DNA from: Channallabes apus
Lineage: Eukaryota; Chordata; Actinopteri; Siluriformes; Clariidae
DNA length: 64,000 nt
Assembly: GCA_030522415.1 (NCBI GenBank)
Contig: CM060107.1
Span: 47,823,807 to 47,887,806 of the forward strand
Direction: 5' to 3'
Each line of letters starts with the position of its first letter. Position 1 is the stretch's first letter. Below are positions 33,584 to 45,481 of this stretch, piece after piece. A program made the translations under genes and the position numbers. The notes under the pieces are model-generated. The model was not told the origin of the DNA. It ran no database searches and was given only the letters and a program-made list of their open reading frames with translations.

Positions 33584-34230
33584 CAACATCATTCTGGAAG
33601 AATTTTGACCCACTCTTCTTTTCAGAGTAGCTTTAATTCAGCCACACTCGAGCCTCTGTAAGGTCACAATCTCAATCGAATTTAAGTCCAGACTTTGACT
33701 AAAGTATTCCTAAACCTTTTATTTTGTTGTTTCTAAATTCCCTACAATTTTATAACGTAATTAAACGATTTTATACTGTTTCACACCCCGCTGCAATTGT
33801 CTCTCATGAATTGTTCTCATCCAATTTAACATCAAGCACGTAACACCTGTAATATGCATGTTATCTTACTCTAATGCACCTGTCGCTCTGGAATGTGGTC
33901 AATCGGGACTCATCAGACCACATGCCTTTCTCCATTGCTCCAAAATGTATGTCTTTTTATGACCACACCTACTGTACTTTAGAATGTGGTAATGTTTTTA
34001 ATTTGCAGGTGATGACACATTAATCTGTCATCACAAATAGAAATTAGAACTTGTCATAATGTTATTTATACTAATTATGAATAATAAAATGAAAGACTAA
34101 TTTGTTATAAATAAAACAGAATTTAAAAAACACTGCAACTTCCTAGAAAGCAAACTTCCCTCACTTATAATTATTTCAGTTCAGATCAGATCTGTTCACA
34201 GAGCTCAGAGTTCCTTCCCTACCAGATGAA
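33584..34230. other. Unit flank with Tc1-like relic, preceding a sulfotransferase fragment
   Basis: Matches 43000-43508 and 60313-60821: a Tc1-like phrase (GAAGAATTTTGACCCACTCTTC), a TTTTGTTGTTTCTAAATTCCC block, the AATGCACCTGTCGCTCTGG block, and finally the sulfotransferase 5' flank (CAGAGCTCAGAGTTCCTTCC). Non-coding. Confidence 0.7.
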
Positions 34231-34363
34231 ATGGACATGTTAAAGATTTTGTCCACTTTACTTTTAACCATGGGTGATTTTTTTGTCTCTTTTTCATTAA
34301 CAGACAAACAAAGAATATTTCTGTCCCAAGACCCATTCTTTTAACCCAGATATTGAATGACAT
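34231..34363 (+). pseudogene. CHST12-like 5' fragment (P1)
   Basis: Starts with the same ATGGACA and signal-anchor sequence as copies A, B and D. An indel after the ACCATGGGTG codons and a deletion shift the frame. It ends near codon 47 at an abrupt junction with L2 LINE sequence. It cannot encode a protein. The upstream flank is also conserved, so it derives from a duplicated unit. Confidence 0.85.
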
Positions 34364-37300
34364 CTTCCAAGATGGCGCCATTGATCATCCAAGAAATGGC
34401 CGGTGAGGTAGGCTGCCGTCACGACTGCTCCGACCCCTTTTCTTTGATTTAGATTTTTAATTTTAGTTTTAGTTTTCATTGTTTTAAAACCGGCAAACTC
34501 ATCACCATTGAGTACATTAGGTATCATAGAGACACTCTTGTTTCTATTGGTATAAAACGTACTCACAATTCACCGTTTTTAACTCCGGATCCAAGCTGAC
34601 CGAGTGAGATCCTGAGGGAGAGCAAAGGACGCTACGTGAAGCAGTGGCCTTGAGGGAACCTGTCAGGAACAGGTTGAGAGCCTGAGCACACTGCACACCT
34701 CTGCCTAGCATCCTACTTGCCAACGTCCAGTCACTGGAGAACAAGCTCGATGACCTCAGGGCCAGGGTAAAGTATACATTCGGGACTGCAATGTCCTCTG
34801 CTTCACTGAGACATGGCTCAACCCAGCTGTGCCAGACCATGCCATCCAGTTGGCCGAGTTCTTCTCAGTTCACCGCATGGACAGGACACGGGACTCTGGA
34901 AAGTCAAGGGGAGGCGGCATGTGCTTAATGGTGAACAGCAGCTGGTTCAGCAGCGCGAGCGTTGTTCCTCTTACACGCTCCGGCACACCCAACCTGGAAC
35001 TACTGTCCATCATGTGGTGTCCTTTTTACCTTCCTCAGGAGTTCACATCGGTCATAGTCAGCGCCGTTTATATCCCGCATCAAGCGGACACAGACACTGC
35101 CTTATGCGGGCTGCATGAGGCACTCACACAGCACCAAACACAGCACCAGGACACTGTGCTCATTGTGGCAGGGGCCTTAAACAGCGCCAACCTCAAACAT
35201 GCAGCGTCAAACTTTCATGCCACATTTTCACCCCACCAGGGGCGAAAGGATACTGGACCATTATTATACTACAGTCAAGGGTGGATAAGAGGCACAATCT
35301 CACCTTCCATTTTGGAAATCCGACCATGCCGCCATCTTCCTCATGCCAAAAAACATACAAAGGCTCAAACAGGAAGTTTTGGTTCAGAGGGAGGTCGCAC
35401 GCTGGACGGACCAATCGGTGGCCGCGTTACAGGACGCACTTGATGACGCAGACTAGGACATGTTCCGAAACAGCTCCGATGACATCAGCGTGTTTACAGA
35501 AGCGGTTGTGGGATTCATCGGGAAACGGATGACACAGGGAAGCGGATGATACAGTGGAAAAAAAGACTGTCAGAACATTTCTCACTCACCTAGTCACTGA
35601 ATTTAGAAATTTACAAAAATAAGAAATTGAATTATGTTAAAATTCTCTTCATCGACTACAGCTCAGCAATTAATACCATAATCCCCTCCACACTCACCAC
35701 CAAGCTGGAGCACCTGGGACTCAGCTCATCTATGTGTCAGTGGATCTCCAACTTCCTAACTGGCAGACCACAGGCAGTAAGGATGGGCGGGCATGTCTAA
35801 TTCTCAGCACTGGAGCCCCCCAGGGTTGTGTTTTGAGCCCCTTGCTGTACTCTTTGTACACCTACGACTGCGTGGCCACTACCAACTCCATCAAGGTTGC
35901 TGACGACACTGTCGTGGTGGGCCTGATCACGAACAATTATGAGACGGCCTACCTAGAGGAGATTGGAAATCTGGAGAAATGGTGCCAGAGGAACAATCTC
36001 CATCTGGAACGTCAGCAAGACAAAGGAGCTGATAGTGGACTTTAGTATAAAGCAGGAGAGAAACTACCAGACCCCAGTCATCAACAGGAGCCCAGTGGAG
36101 AGAGTGAACAGTTTCCGATACATTTGTGTTCATATCACTCAGGACCTGTCATGGTCCTGTCATATCAACACCGTGGTGAAAAAGGGCCGACAGCGTCTTT
36201 ACCACCTCAGACGCTTGAGAGACTTCAGACTGGCGTCTAATGCCACTTTTCCACTGCATAGAACGGCACGACAAGGTTCAGTTCAACTCACTTCGGTTCG
36301 GTGCAGTTTGGCTCGGTTTGCTCTTCCACTGCAGTGTAGTAACACTTTAGCGTGGGCGGGATTACTCACGCGTGCGGCGCCGCTACTGCCGTGACGTCAT
36401 CGTAAATGCGCCACAAACACACACACAACAATGGAGCATATCGACGGCATGGTGTTCTTCATTCTCGGCATGTGGATGTTTTTAACAGCGAGACGAAGGA
36501 GTTTGTTTCAAGAGAGGCCGACGGTTAATACAAAAAGGTGCGTGCGATCCTTCTCTGGCTGTTCTAAATATATCGGTTCTGTTGTGTCTCGTGTCGCAAG
36601 TTTGGTGACGCAGTAATGACGATTTTCTCCGGCTAATCAGTGACTAGCGTGTTTACATGTCACGTTTTGGTAACGGTTCGGCGCGCTTGGAACCTCGGCC
36701 GAGGTGGTACTGAAAAAAGGACCAGGTACTATGTACTGGTCCCAGTGGATAACCCCCCAAAAGTGAGTAGAACTGAGCCGTGTCGTGTCGTACTATGCAG
36801 TGGAAAAGCGCCATAAGTTGCTCATGAATTTCTACTCCTGCACCATAGAGCATCCTGACAGGAAACATCATGACCTGGGTTGGAAACAGCAACATGCAGG
36901 ACAGACAGAGGGTGGTGCGATCAGCTGAACGCATCATCCGCACCGAGCTCCCTGACCTGCACTCATCTGCACTCAGCGGTGCTGGACCAAGGCTAGGAAG
37001 ATCGTGAAGGACCTCAGCCATCCCAACAATGGACTGTTCTCTCTATTGCGGTCCTGGAAGCGCTTCCGCTCCCTTAAGGCCAACACAGAGAGACTGAAGA
37101 GGAGCTTCTTCCCACAGACGATACGGTGTCTCAACCACAACACAACACAGGACTAATACCATCTTTTTTACATCCAACATTGCCTGGGCGTTCATGGCCA
37201 CTATGGACACATTCATGCACTTCTGCATTACATTATATTATATTTTCATTTCTGAACCATTGCACAAGACACTTTAATAAGACACTTTAATAAGTCACTT

Positions 37301-37500
37301 TTTATGCATATTTGCACCCCCCCCCCCCCCCACCAGTCATCTAAATTTTCTTTTTTTTACTATTTTTTCTTCTATATTTCAATATTTTGCTATATTGTTA
37401 TTATGTCCTTATTTGTAGAGTATATTTTACTAGTTAAATTTATTTTCTATCGTATTTCTTTTTATTCATATTTATTTCTTATGCAAAAGCTTTTATTTAT
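34364..37500 (+). pseudogene. L2-clade LINE, endonuclease to 3' tail (unit B)
   Basis: 34700-35560 encodes, in shifting frames, an endonuclease-type domain (plus-strand pieces such as ENKLDDLRARV, YTFGT and a DHAAIFL box). A deletion near 35620 then jumps to reverse transcriptase ([42 protein letters not shown]). The C-terminal part (KKGRQRLYHLRRLRDFRL) is interrupted by a MITE at 36241-36813 and resumes to a 3' UTR with a C run (37315-37332). Many frameshifts; inactive. The 3' half is part of the duplicated sulfotransferase unit. Confidence 0.8.
36241..36813. mobile_element. 573-bp Harbinger-type MITE inside the LINE
   Basis: Ends TGCCACTTTTCCACTGCATAG and its near reverse complement. TAA is duplicated at 36238-36240 and 36814-36816. 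The empty site is present in the unit D LINE at 56038-56040 (GGCGTCTAAGTTGCTC). A 61-codon frame inside (36431-36616) begins MEHIDGMVFFILGMWMF; it may be a relic, with no function assigned. Confidence 0.9.
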
Positions 37501-37655
37501 TAAGGTCACCGGCGGTCGGTGGACCACTTTTGGCAGTCCTGACCAACTGACCAGATCAGGAACATCCCACAAGACCTGGTGTTTAATTGCTCTGACAAAG
37601 GCATCTACCCACTACAATTTCACGTGTTACGTTCCACGTATGTTTGTGTGTATTA
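37501..37655 (+). other. Shared upstream flank of unit B, truncated
   Basis: Matches 56725-56870 and, discontinuously, 4950-4974 plus 8347-8450. It is cut by the Tc1 insertion at TA 37654-37655. Confidence 0.75.
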
Positions 37656-38795
37656 CAGTGGTGTGAAAAACTATTTGCCCCCTTCCTGATTTCTTATTCT
37701 TTTGTATGTTTGTCACACTTAAATGTTTCTGCTCATCAAAAACCGTTAACTATTAGTCAAAGATAACATAATTGAACACAAAATGCAGTTTTTAAATGAA
37801 GGTTTACGTTATTAAGGGAGAAAAAAAACTCCAAATCTACATGGCCCTGTGTGAAAAAGTGATTGCCCCCCTTGTTAAAAAATAACGTAACTGTGGTTTA
37901 TCACACCTGAGTTCAATTTCTGTAGTCACCCCCAGGCCTGATTACTGCCACACCTGTTTCAATCAAGAAATCACTTAAATAGGAGCTACCTGACACAGAG
38001 AAGTAGACCAAAAGCACCTCAAAAGCTAGACATCATGCCAAGATCCAAAGAAATTCAGGAACAAATGAGAACAAAAGTAATTGAGTCTGGTAAAGGTTAT
38101 AAAGCCATTTCTAAAGCTTTGGGACTCCAGAGAACCACAGTGAGAGCCATTATCCACAAATGGCAAAAACATGGAACAGTGGTGAACCTTCCCAGGAGTG
38201 GCCGGCCGACCAAAATTAACCCAAGAGAGCAGAGACAACTCATCCAAGAAGCCACAAAAGACCCCAGGACAACATCTACAGAACTGCAGGCCTCACTTGC
38301 CTCAATTAAGGTCAGTGTTCACGACTCCACCATAAGAAAGAGACTAGGCAAAAACGGCCTGCATGGCAGATTTCCAAGGTGCAAACCACTTTTAAGCAAA
38401 AAGAACATTAAGGCTCGTCTCAGTTTTGCAAAAAAACATCTCAATGATTGCCAAGACTTTAGTAAAATACCTTGTGGACCGACGAGGCAAAAGTTGAACT
38501 TTTTGGAAGGTGCGTGTCCCGTTACGTCTGGCGTAAAAGTAACACAGCATTTCAGAAAAAGAACATCATACCAACAGTAAAATATGGTGGTGGTAGTGTG
38601 ATGGTCTGGGGTTGTTTTGCTGCTTCAGGACCTGGAAGGCTTGCTGTGATAGATGGAACCATGAATTCTACTGTCTACCAAAAAATCCTGAAGGAGAATG
38701 TCCGGCCATCTGTTCGTCAACTCAAGCTGAAGCGATCTTGGGTGCTGCAGCAGGACAATGACCCAAAACACACCAGCAAATCCACCTCTGAATAT
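37656..38795 (+). pseudogene. Tc1-like transposon 1, 3'-truncated
   Basis: Left inverted end CAGTGGTGTGAAAAACTATT and long subterminal repeat. The transposase follows on the plus strand from 38035: helix-turn-helix region (KGYKAISKALGLQRTTVRAI), GRPTKI AT-hook-like motif, then after a 1-base deletion near 38470 the catalytic part (WTDEAKVELFG; LQQDNDPKHTS). The gene stops short in an AT repeat before the final Glu. Two reading frames, 38035-38580 and 38472-38795, cover it. Inactive. Confidence 0.9.
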
Positions 38796-38806
38796 ATATA
38801 TATATA

Positions 38807-40423
38807 CAGTGGTGTGAAAAACTATTTGCCCCCCTCCTGATTTCTTATTCTTTTGCATGTTTGTCACACAAAATGTTTCTGATCATCAAACACATTTAAC
38901 TATTAGTCAAAGATAACACAAGTAAACACAAAATGCAGTATTTAAATGAGGGGTTTTATTATTTAGGGAGAAAAAAAATCCAAACCTACATGGCCCTGTG
39001 TGAAAAAGTAATTGCCCCCTGAACCTAATAACTGGTTGGGCCACCCTTAGCAGCAATAACTACAATCAAGCGTTTGCGATAACTTGCAACGAGTCTTTTA
39101 CAGCGCTCTGGAGGAATTTTGGCCCACTCATCTTTGCAGAATTGTTGTAATTCAGCTTTATTTGAGGGTTTTCTAGCATGAACCGCCTTTTTAAGGTCAT
39201 GCCACAACATCTCAATAGGATTCAGGTCAGGACTTTGACTAGGCCACTCCAAAGTCTTAATTTTGTTTTTCTTCAGCCATTCAGAGGTGGATTTGCTGGT
39301 GTGTTTTGGGTCATTGTCCTGCTGCAGCACCCAAGATCGCTTCAGCTTGAGTTGACGAACAGATGGCCGGACATTCTCCTTCAGGATTTTTTGGTAGACA
39401 GTAGAATTCATGGTTCCATCTATCACAGCAAGCCTTCCAGGTCCTGAAGCAGCAAAACAACCCCAGACCATCACACTACCACCACCATATTTTACTGTTG
39501 CTATGATGTTCTTTTTCTGAAATGCTGTGTTACTTTTACGCCAGATGTAACGGGACACGCACCTTCCAAAAAGTTAAACTTTTGTCTCGTCGGTCCACAA
39601 GGTATTTTCCCAAAAGTCTTGGCAATCATTGAGATGTTTTTTAGCAAAATTGAGACGAGCCTTAATGTTCTTTTTGCTTAAAAGTGGTTTGCGCCTTGGA
39701 AATCTGCCATGCAGGCCGTTTTTGCCCAGTCTCTTTCTTATGGTGGAGTCGTGAACACTGACCTTAATTGAGGCAAGTGAGGCCTGCAGTTCTTTAGATG
39801 TTGTCCTGGGGTCTTTTGTGGCCTCTCGGATGAGTCGTCTCTGCGCTCTTGGGGTAATTTTGGTCGGCCGGCCACTCCTGGGAAGGTTCCACTGTTCCAT
39901 GTTTTTGCCATTTGTGGATAATGGCTCTCACTGTGGTTCGCTGGAGTCCCAAAGCTTTAGAAATGGCTTTATAACCTTTACCAGACTGATAGATCTCAAT
40001 TACTTTTGTTCTCATTTGTTCCTGAATTTCTTTGGATCTTGGCATGATGTCTAGCTTTTGAGGTGCTTTTGGTCTACTTCTCTGTGTCAGGTCGCTCCTA
40101 TTTAAGTGATTTCTTGATTGAAACAGGTGTGGCAGTAATCAGGCCTGGGGGTGACTACAGAAATTGAACGCAGGTGTGATAAACCACAGTTAAGTTATTT
40201 TTTAACAATGGGGGCAATCACTTTTTCACACAGGGCCATGTAGAGTTGGAGTTTTTTTCTCCCTTAATAACGTAAACCTTCATTTAAAAACTGCATTTTG
40301 TGTTCAACTATGTTATCTTTGACTAATAGTTAACGGTTTTTGATGAGCAGAAACATTTAAGTGTGACAAACATGCAAAAGAATAAGAAATCAGGAAGGGG
40401 GCAAATAGTTTTTCACACCACTG
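38807..40423 (-). mobile_element. Tc1-like transposon 2, full length, inverted
   Basis: 1617 bp between TA dinucleotides, with CAGTGGTGTG ends and inner repeats in both arms (about 200 bp), the IR/DR layout of fish Tc1 elements. It is oriented opposite to, and nearly identical with, transposon 1. Confidence 0.9.
39025..40045 (-). pseudogene. Tc1-like transposase, frameshifted with one nonsense codon
   Basis: Minus strand from 40045 (MPRSKEIQEQMRTKVIE) to 39025. The DNA-binding part is intact to about 39895, where a 2-base deletion relative to transposon 1 shifts the frame. After that, GAA has become TAA just past TDETKV (near 39573). The catalytic triad positions are all present across the pieces: D in WTDET, D in QDNDPKH and E in PDLNPIEMLWHDL (DD34E). 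The usual length is about 340 residues. Not functional as read. Confidence 0.9.

Positions 40424-40490
<67 letters not shown>
40424..40490. repeat. (TA)n microsatellite upstream of copy B
   Basis: TA repeat followed by GGTATTATATACAATACC, as upstream of copy A. Confidence 0.9.
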
Positions 40491-40492
<2 letters not shown>

Positions 40493-40684
40493 TATTATAT
40501 ACAATACCGTATAATTCAACTATTTTATAAAAGCACTCCTGTTCCACTAGTCTTTCTGCATCTGTTCCACACCCGGGTGCAATTATCTCTCATGAATGTT
40601 GCGGTTCAAGCAAACCTCACCCTCACTTATTACTTCAGTTCAGATCTGTTCACAGAGCTCAGAGTCCCTTCCCTACCAGATGAA

Positions 40685-41749
40685 ATGGACAGGTTAAAGA
40701 TTTTGAGCGCTTTTCTTTTAACCATGGGTGTTTTTTCTTGTCTCTTTTTCATTAAGAGACAAACAGTGGATGACCAGGAAGAATATCTCTGTCCCAAGAT
40801 TCATTCTTTTAACCCAGATATTGAACAACATCTGGACCCTGAAGAGAGCGGGAGATGTGAGGGGAAGATTCACACAAACCCGATCCCACTGGAGCTGAAG
40901 CTCAGACAGCATACCAGGAAGGACCATCTCCGTACCCGGTGCAATACCATGAAGATCAGGAACAAATGGAATTCAGTTGATCAAATTCCCCAGTCAGATT
41001 TGAACAACCTGCTTGTCGATGACCGGCACGGAATCATCTATTGCTATGTTCCAAAAGTTGGCTGCACTGTATTAAAAAAGATCATGATCGTTCTGAGTGA
41101 GAGTCTGAAGGTGTATGGGGTACCTTACAGGAACCATGATGACATCCCCATTGAAGATGTTCATGGATCCTCTTTACAGCACCTTAATGAATACCCCAAG
41201 GAAGTGATGAAAGAAAAACTTGAGACGTACAAGAAGTTCATATTTGTGCGAGATCCATTTGTCAGACTGATTTCAGCATACAGAGATAAGATAGAAAATC
41301 CTAATCAACTTTATTATGAAACAATTGGGGTGGAAATACTAAGCAAATTCAGAAATGTGTCTAATCCACCAGCATCGGCGGAGGAAGCAAATGCTGCTGG
41401 TATCGTTCCTTCTTTCTACAACTTCATTGACTATATAATAAGCCTTCCATTTCCAGATGACGCAGACATTGATGAACACTGGCGAGAAACATTCCAAATG
41501 TGCCATCCCTGCTTGATTGATTATGACTTTATTGGGAAAATGGAAACCATGGAGGAAGATGTTGCTCACTTACTACGAATGCTTCATGTTGATAACCTTG
41601 TCAGCTTTAAAGCCTGGACCATTACAGCAGAGACAAGTTGGGTAAAGAAATGGTATTCGGACATCTCCAAAGAATGGAGGAGGAAACTATACAACATTTA
41701 TGAGGCAGACTTCAGACTGTTTGGATATGAAGATCATGAAAATGTCTAA
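40685..41749 (+). CDS. Carbohydrate sulfotransferase, CHST12-like (copy B)
   Basis: 354 residues, the same layout as copy A: signal anchor 5-23, 5'-phosphosulfate loop [10 protein letters not shown] at 123-132, and 3'-phosphate site VRDPFVRLISAYRDK at 188-202. This copy keeps the family-typical Val-Gly-Cys in the loop, so of the three intact copies it looks closest to an active enzyme, though the usual Asn-Trp after Cys-Thr is Val-Leu. An upstream in-frame ATG exists at 40577. I chose 40685 because that start and its context are shared by all copies and it gives a normal type II membrane protein. It differs from copy D at 22 coding bases by my count. Head-to-head Tc1 elements sit 260 bases upstream and replace the usual flank, so its promoter context differs from A and D. 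Confidence 0.88.
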   Translation: MDRLKILSAFLLTMGVFSCLFFIKRQTVDDQEEYLCPKIHSFNPDIEQHLDPEESGRCEGKIHTNPIPLELKLRQHTRKDHLRTRCNTMKIRNKWNSVDQIPQSDLNNLLVDDRHGIIYCYVPKVGCTVLKKIMIVLSESLKVYGVPYRNHDDIPIEDVHGSSLQHLNEYPKEVMKEKLETYKKFIFVRDPFVRLISAYRDKIENPNQLYYETIGVEILSKFRNVSNPPASAEEANAAGIVPSFYNFIDYIISLPFPDDADIDEHWRETFQMCHPCLIDYDFIGKMETMEEDVAHLLRMLHVDNLVSFKAWTITAETSWVKKWYSDISKEWRRKLYNIYEADFRLFGYEDHENV

Positions 41750-42655
41750 AATCTCAATTCTAAAATCATCATCTAAATTGTTTGTGTTGTGTAGGATGAT
41801 TGTTGTGTCTTTGTTCACTTGTTGGGAAAATCTTGTGTAAGAACTTGGCATTGGTTCACTTAATTGACGTCAGATGCATGTGTGTTATGGTGACAGAAAA
41901 TATCTGCTCTTGTTCTACACTACAGTCGATCTACATTTTGAGGCATTACAAGTGCCTCTTTTTTGGTTTAACAATTAAAGCTCTCTAATGTTCCTCTTAA
42001 AAAAACATCTTTCCAAGCAGAGAATCATTATTATTGAATTATACTACATGAGGTCCAAAACTGCTGGCAGAATGAATTTCATGTTGTACCAGAATTCCTG
42101 AATGTTGCAAATGCAAGAGAAAAAAAGGGGTTTTTGTCTGTTTATTTTCCCCTTTGCATTGTATTTATGCATCACAAGAATTTTCATTAGTAGGACAACC
42201 TCAGTATCACCTGTATCATGTGCTTATGCTTAAATGGTCCCCTCAGTAAGGTCTAAGTACTAAGTAGTGCATATCATTATCATGCCTAATGCATGTTAAT
42301 ACTGTATGTGTGTAAGTTGTAGTTTTATTAGCTACATTAAACTGCATTTATTTAATATTAACACACTAATGTGTCTAAAGATATGTTTGTGGGAACAATT
42401 ACGAGTAATGTGATTAATATGTTGTTGTTGTTGTTGGTCTTTCGGCTGCTCCCGGCAAGGGGTCGCCACAGCGGAATATACAGTCCGCACTACAACTTGG
42501 CACAGGTAATGTGATTAATATAAACTTTTATGTTGTACCCTATCTGACAAATAAATAAATTATTTGACCATTGTTAGCTTTGATTATAGCCCACAAGGTT
42601 TTGGCAATTTCATGTGTAAAAAGTATTCCTCATTCTCCCAGAAACATTCTTCCAC
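41750..42655 (+). other. Shared 3' flank of copy B
   Basis: Homologous to the flanks of A, C and D. An ATTAAA is near 41978. It contains the 85-base insertion at 42421-42505 that the other copies lack. Confidence 0.7.
42421..42505. mobile_element. 85-bp SINE-like insertion with 16-bp target duplication
   Basis: GTTGTTGTTGTTGGTCTTTC, then GGGGTCGCCACAGCGG, is a common fish repeat. The 16 bases GTAATGTGATTAATAT occur on both sides (42405-42420 and 42506-42521), and copies A, C and D have this sequence only once. A long duplication of this kind points to LINE-driven retroposition of a short fragment. Confidence 0.85.
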
Positions 42656-42670
42656 AATTTAGATAGATAT

Positions 42671-42711
<41 letters not shown>

Positions 42712-43508
42712 GTGCTGTGAAAAAATTTATTCGCACCCAATTTTTTATTTTTTTTGCATATTGGTCACACTTTGAGATCATTAAACAAATTTTAATCTTA
42801 CACAAATATAATCCCAGTAAATACGTACTGCAGTTTTGAAATGATGAATTCATTTATTAAGGGGAAAAAAAAGTTCAAACCTGCCTGGTCGTATTTGAGA
42901 AAGTAATTGCCTCCAAATCTAATAACTGGTTATGCTACTCTTTGGAGCAACAACTGCAATAAAGTGTTTGCAATAACTAGCAAAGAGACTTTCACATCAT
43001 TCTGGAAGAATTTTGGCCCACTCTTCTTTTCAGAGTAGCTTTAATTCAGCCACACTCGAGCCTCTGTAAGGTCACAATCTTTATTTTGTTGTTTCTAAAT
43101 TTATTTTGTTGTTTCTAAATTCCCTACAATTTTATAACGTAATTAAACGACTTTATATTGTTTCACACCCCGCTGCAATTGTCTCTCATGAATTGTTCTC
43201 ATCCAATTTAACATCACGCACGTAACACCTGCAATATGCATGTTATCTTACTCTAATGCACCTGTCGCTCTGGAATGTGGTCAATAGGGACTCATCAGAC
43301 GACATGCCTTTCTCCATTGCCCCAAAATGTATGTCTTTTTATGGCCACACCTACTGTACTTTAGAATGTGCTAATGTTTTTAATTTGCAGGTGATGACAT
43401 TAATTTGTCGCCACAAATAGAAATCAGATAAGAACAGGAGCAAAACCTGTCATAACATACCTGTCAGATCTGATCACAGAGCTCAGAGTGCCTTCCCTAC
43501 CAGATGAA
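42656..43508. repeat. GATA microsatellite and Tc1-like relic between copy B and fragment P2
   Basis: GATA run to 42712, then a decayed Tc1-like end (CTAATAACTGGTTATGCTAC and GAAGAATTTTGGCCCACTC resemble 39030-39130). The shared block with AATGCACCTGTCGCTCTGG and the sulfotransferase 5' flank follow. Repeated at 60005-60821. Confidence 0.7.
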
Positions 43509-43640
43509 ATGGACAGGTTAAAGATTTTTTACGCTTTACTTTTAACCATGGGTGTTTTTTTCTTGTCTCTTTTTCATTAAGAGACAAACAGTGGATGACC
43601 TGGATGAATATCTCTGTCCCAAGACTCATTCTTTAAGAAG
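43509..43640 (+). pseudogene. CHST12-like 5' fragment (P2)
   Basis: Begins ATGGACAGGTTAAAG, as in copies B and D, and covers the signal anchor and about 40 codons, with an extra T in the TTTTTT run after GGTG that shifts the frame. It breaks off after CCCAAGACTCATTCTTT into Harbinger sequence. Confidence 0.9.
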
Positions 43641-45339
43641 TTAATTAATTTTTTATGCTTTTGAACATGCTTAATGTTTTTAACATGCTTAATGTTGTTA
43701 CTTTGACATGTTTTTTCCGGGATTATTGTTTTTTTCTTTGATAATATTGAGAATTTTATGGGTTATATTTTCTCATAGATACTGATAGAGGGATTGTATT
43801 ATTGGACTCTTCAGAAAGAACACAGTCTGTTACAGTTGTGAGTGTTTTGGTGTCAGGTACCTTTAGTTGCTTTTAGATATTTAGTTTTTTTTTTCATTTT
43901 TGCCAGATAACGTATACTTGCATATTTCCACTGAAGGATGAAGATGAAGAGACCACATCTGCTGTGACAGAAGTGGACAAAGCTGGTAGATCCACTGAGA
44001 TCCATACTATTATAATGCTTACCCCCTTTTTACATTAGAGTAACAAACTGTCATTGTTCTTTCACAGAACATACCTGGGGATTTACCCACAGATGAAGGT
44101 CCTTCAATCTCAATGCACAATCTAAGCAATGTAAGAATTTGTGTGCAGTTGTCCATATTTAAATTTTATTGTCTGACAGAATCTCATTTATTTAATTATT
44201 TTTGCCTTCCTAGTTGCCAGCAAAGGAGCTGTATAAGGTCCATCTTCAAAAACAAATAAGAAAAAGTGACATGGAGATGGACCTTATACAGCTTCAAATG
44301 GAAGAGAAAAGGCTCTCCATTAAAAAAGCAACACTAGACATTTAATTACTGGCGCATCGCCCTAAGGTGAGAACTTGTGCGTATATTAATCTGTTGCATT
44401 TTAAAATTGTTGTGTATATAAAGCAATGTAATATAAAACAAACACATTTTATTTCAATTTACTTTCATTGTTTTTCAGGAAATAAAGAAATGAACTACAT
44501 AGCAGACCAATGCAAACTATTTCATTAAAGTAATTTTGACAAATCCTGTCTCTCAAAAGTCTTCCATCTCTATTGTGCCAAAATCTGTAGAGGTTCCTCT
44601 GGACAATCTTCTTCAATACAAGGAGGGTGGCTCTTTCCTCTTATAGTGGCAATGTGATGAAGCACAACACAAGCCACTATGATGTCGCATGCCCTCTCTG
44701 GACTGACCCGGAGCCCACGCAGACACTGAAACCTTGACGTGAGGATCTCTATGGTCATCTCCACCTCGGCCCGTGTTCGGCTGTGAGCCAGGTTATAGCG
44801 TGTCTGTGGTCCAAGATCAGGTTCAGGGTAGGGTGTCATCTAATAGGGCAGACAAGGGTATTCCCTGTCCCCCAGCAAGTCACCATTGTACTGTCCTGTA
44901 ATGATTCAAGTGTACAATACAAATATAGTAAAAAGAAGAAAAAAAACATTGTGTAAAGCAAAACATACCCTGCTGAAATGTCTGGCATAATGATGATTCG
45001 TGGAAATTTCTGGCATCATGCACAGATCCTGGCCATTTTGCCTCAATGTTAGTAACAAAATCAAGTTGTTACCTGTACATTGATACTATGAATCGATTTC
45101 CTATTAACATCGTCTCCCTCATTTATTGAAAGAGCTTTAATAGGAATGTGGGTGCAATCAATGCACCCAATTACATTTGGAAACCCTGAAATAGAAAGTC
45201 ATATATGGAAGGATCAAGTGTGTGTATGCAGGATGAATACATGTATAGATATAAATAGTTTGGCTACATGATAAATATGTGTCATTGATTTTACTACAAA
45301 GGACAAACCTGCCACTCTGTGGAACTCCTTTTTAATAAT
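43641..45339. mobile_element. Harbinger relic 2, left part
   Basis: Corresponds to 28450-30225 of the Harbinger element at 27.5 kb. Myb-gene distal exons occur in plus orientation, for example the LPAKELYKVHLQKQ segment near 44218. Nuclease exons occur in minus orientation; 44839-44570 keeps the [20 protein letters not shown] part of the last exon, including the catalytic Glu. Deletions and stops are present. It is interrupted by the LINE at 45340. Confidence 0.8.
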
Positions 45340-45450
45340 TCAATTCAATTCAATTTTATTTATATAGCGCTTTTAACAATGGTCATTGTCTCAAAGCAGC
45401 TTCACAAAAATTAAAGAAATTTTACAAATCATAATAATAATAATAATAAA

Positions 45451-45481
<31 letters not shown>

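Noticed and set aside
40577..40684. 36-codon N-terminal extension of copy B
   Set aside because: It is open only in B, reads through untranslated flank shared with A and D, and would place the signal anchor internally.
41800..41988. 62-codon frame in the 3' flank, repeated after C and D
   Set aside because: Conserved because the whole flank is duplicated. It starts in the 3' flank and shows no protein-like constraint; the copies differ by changes typical of non-coding DNA.
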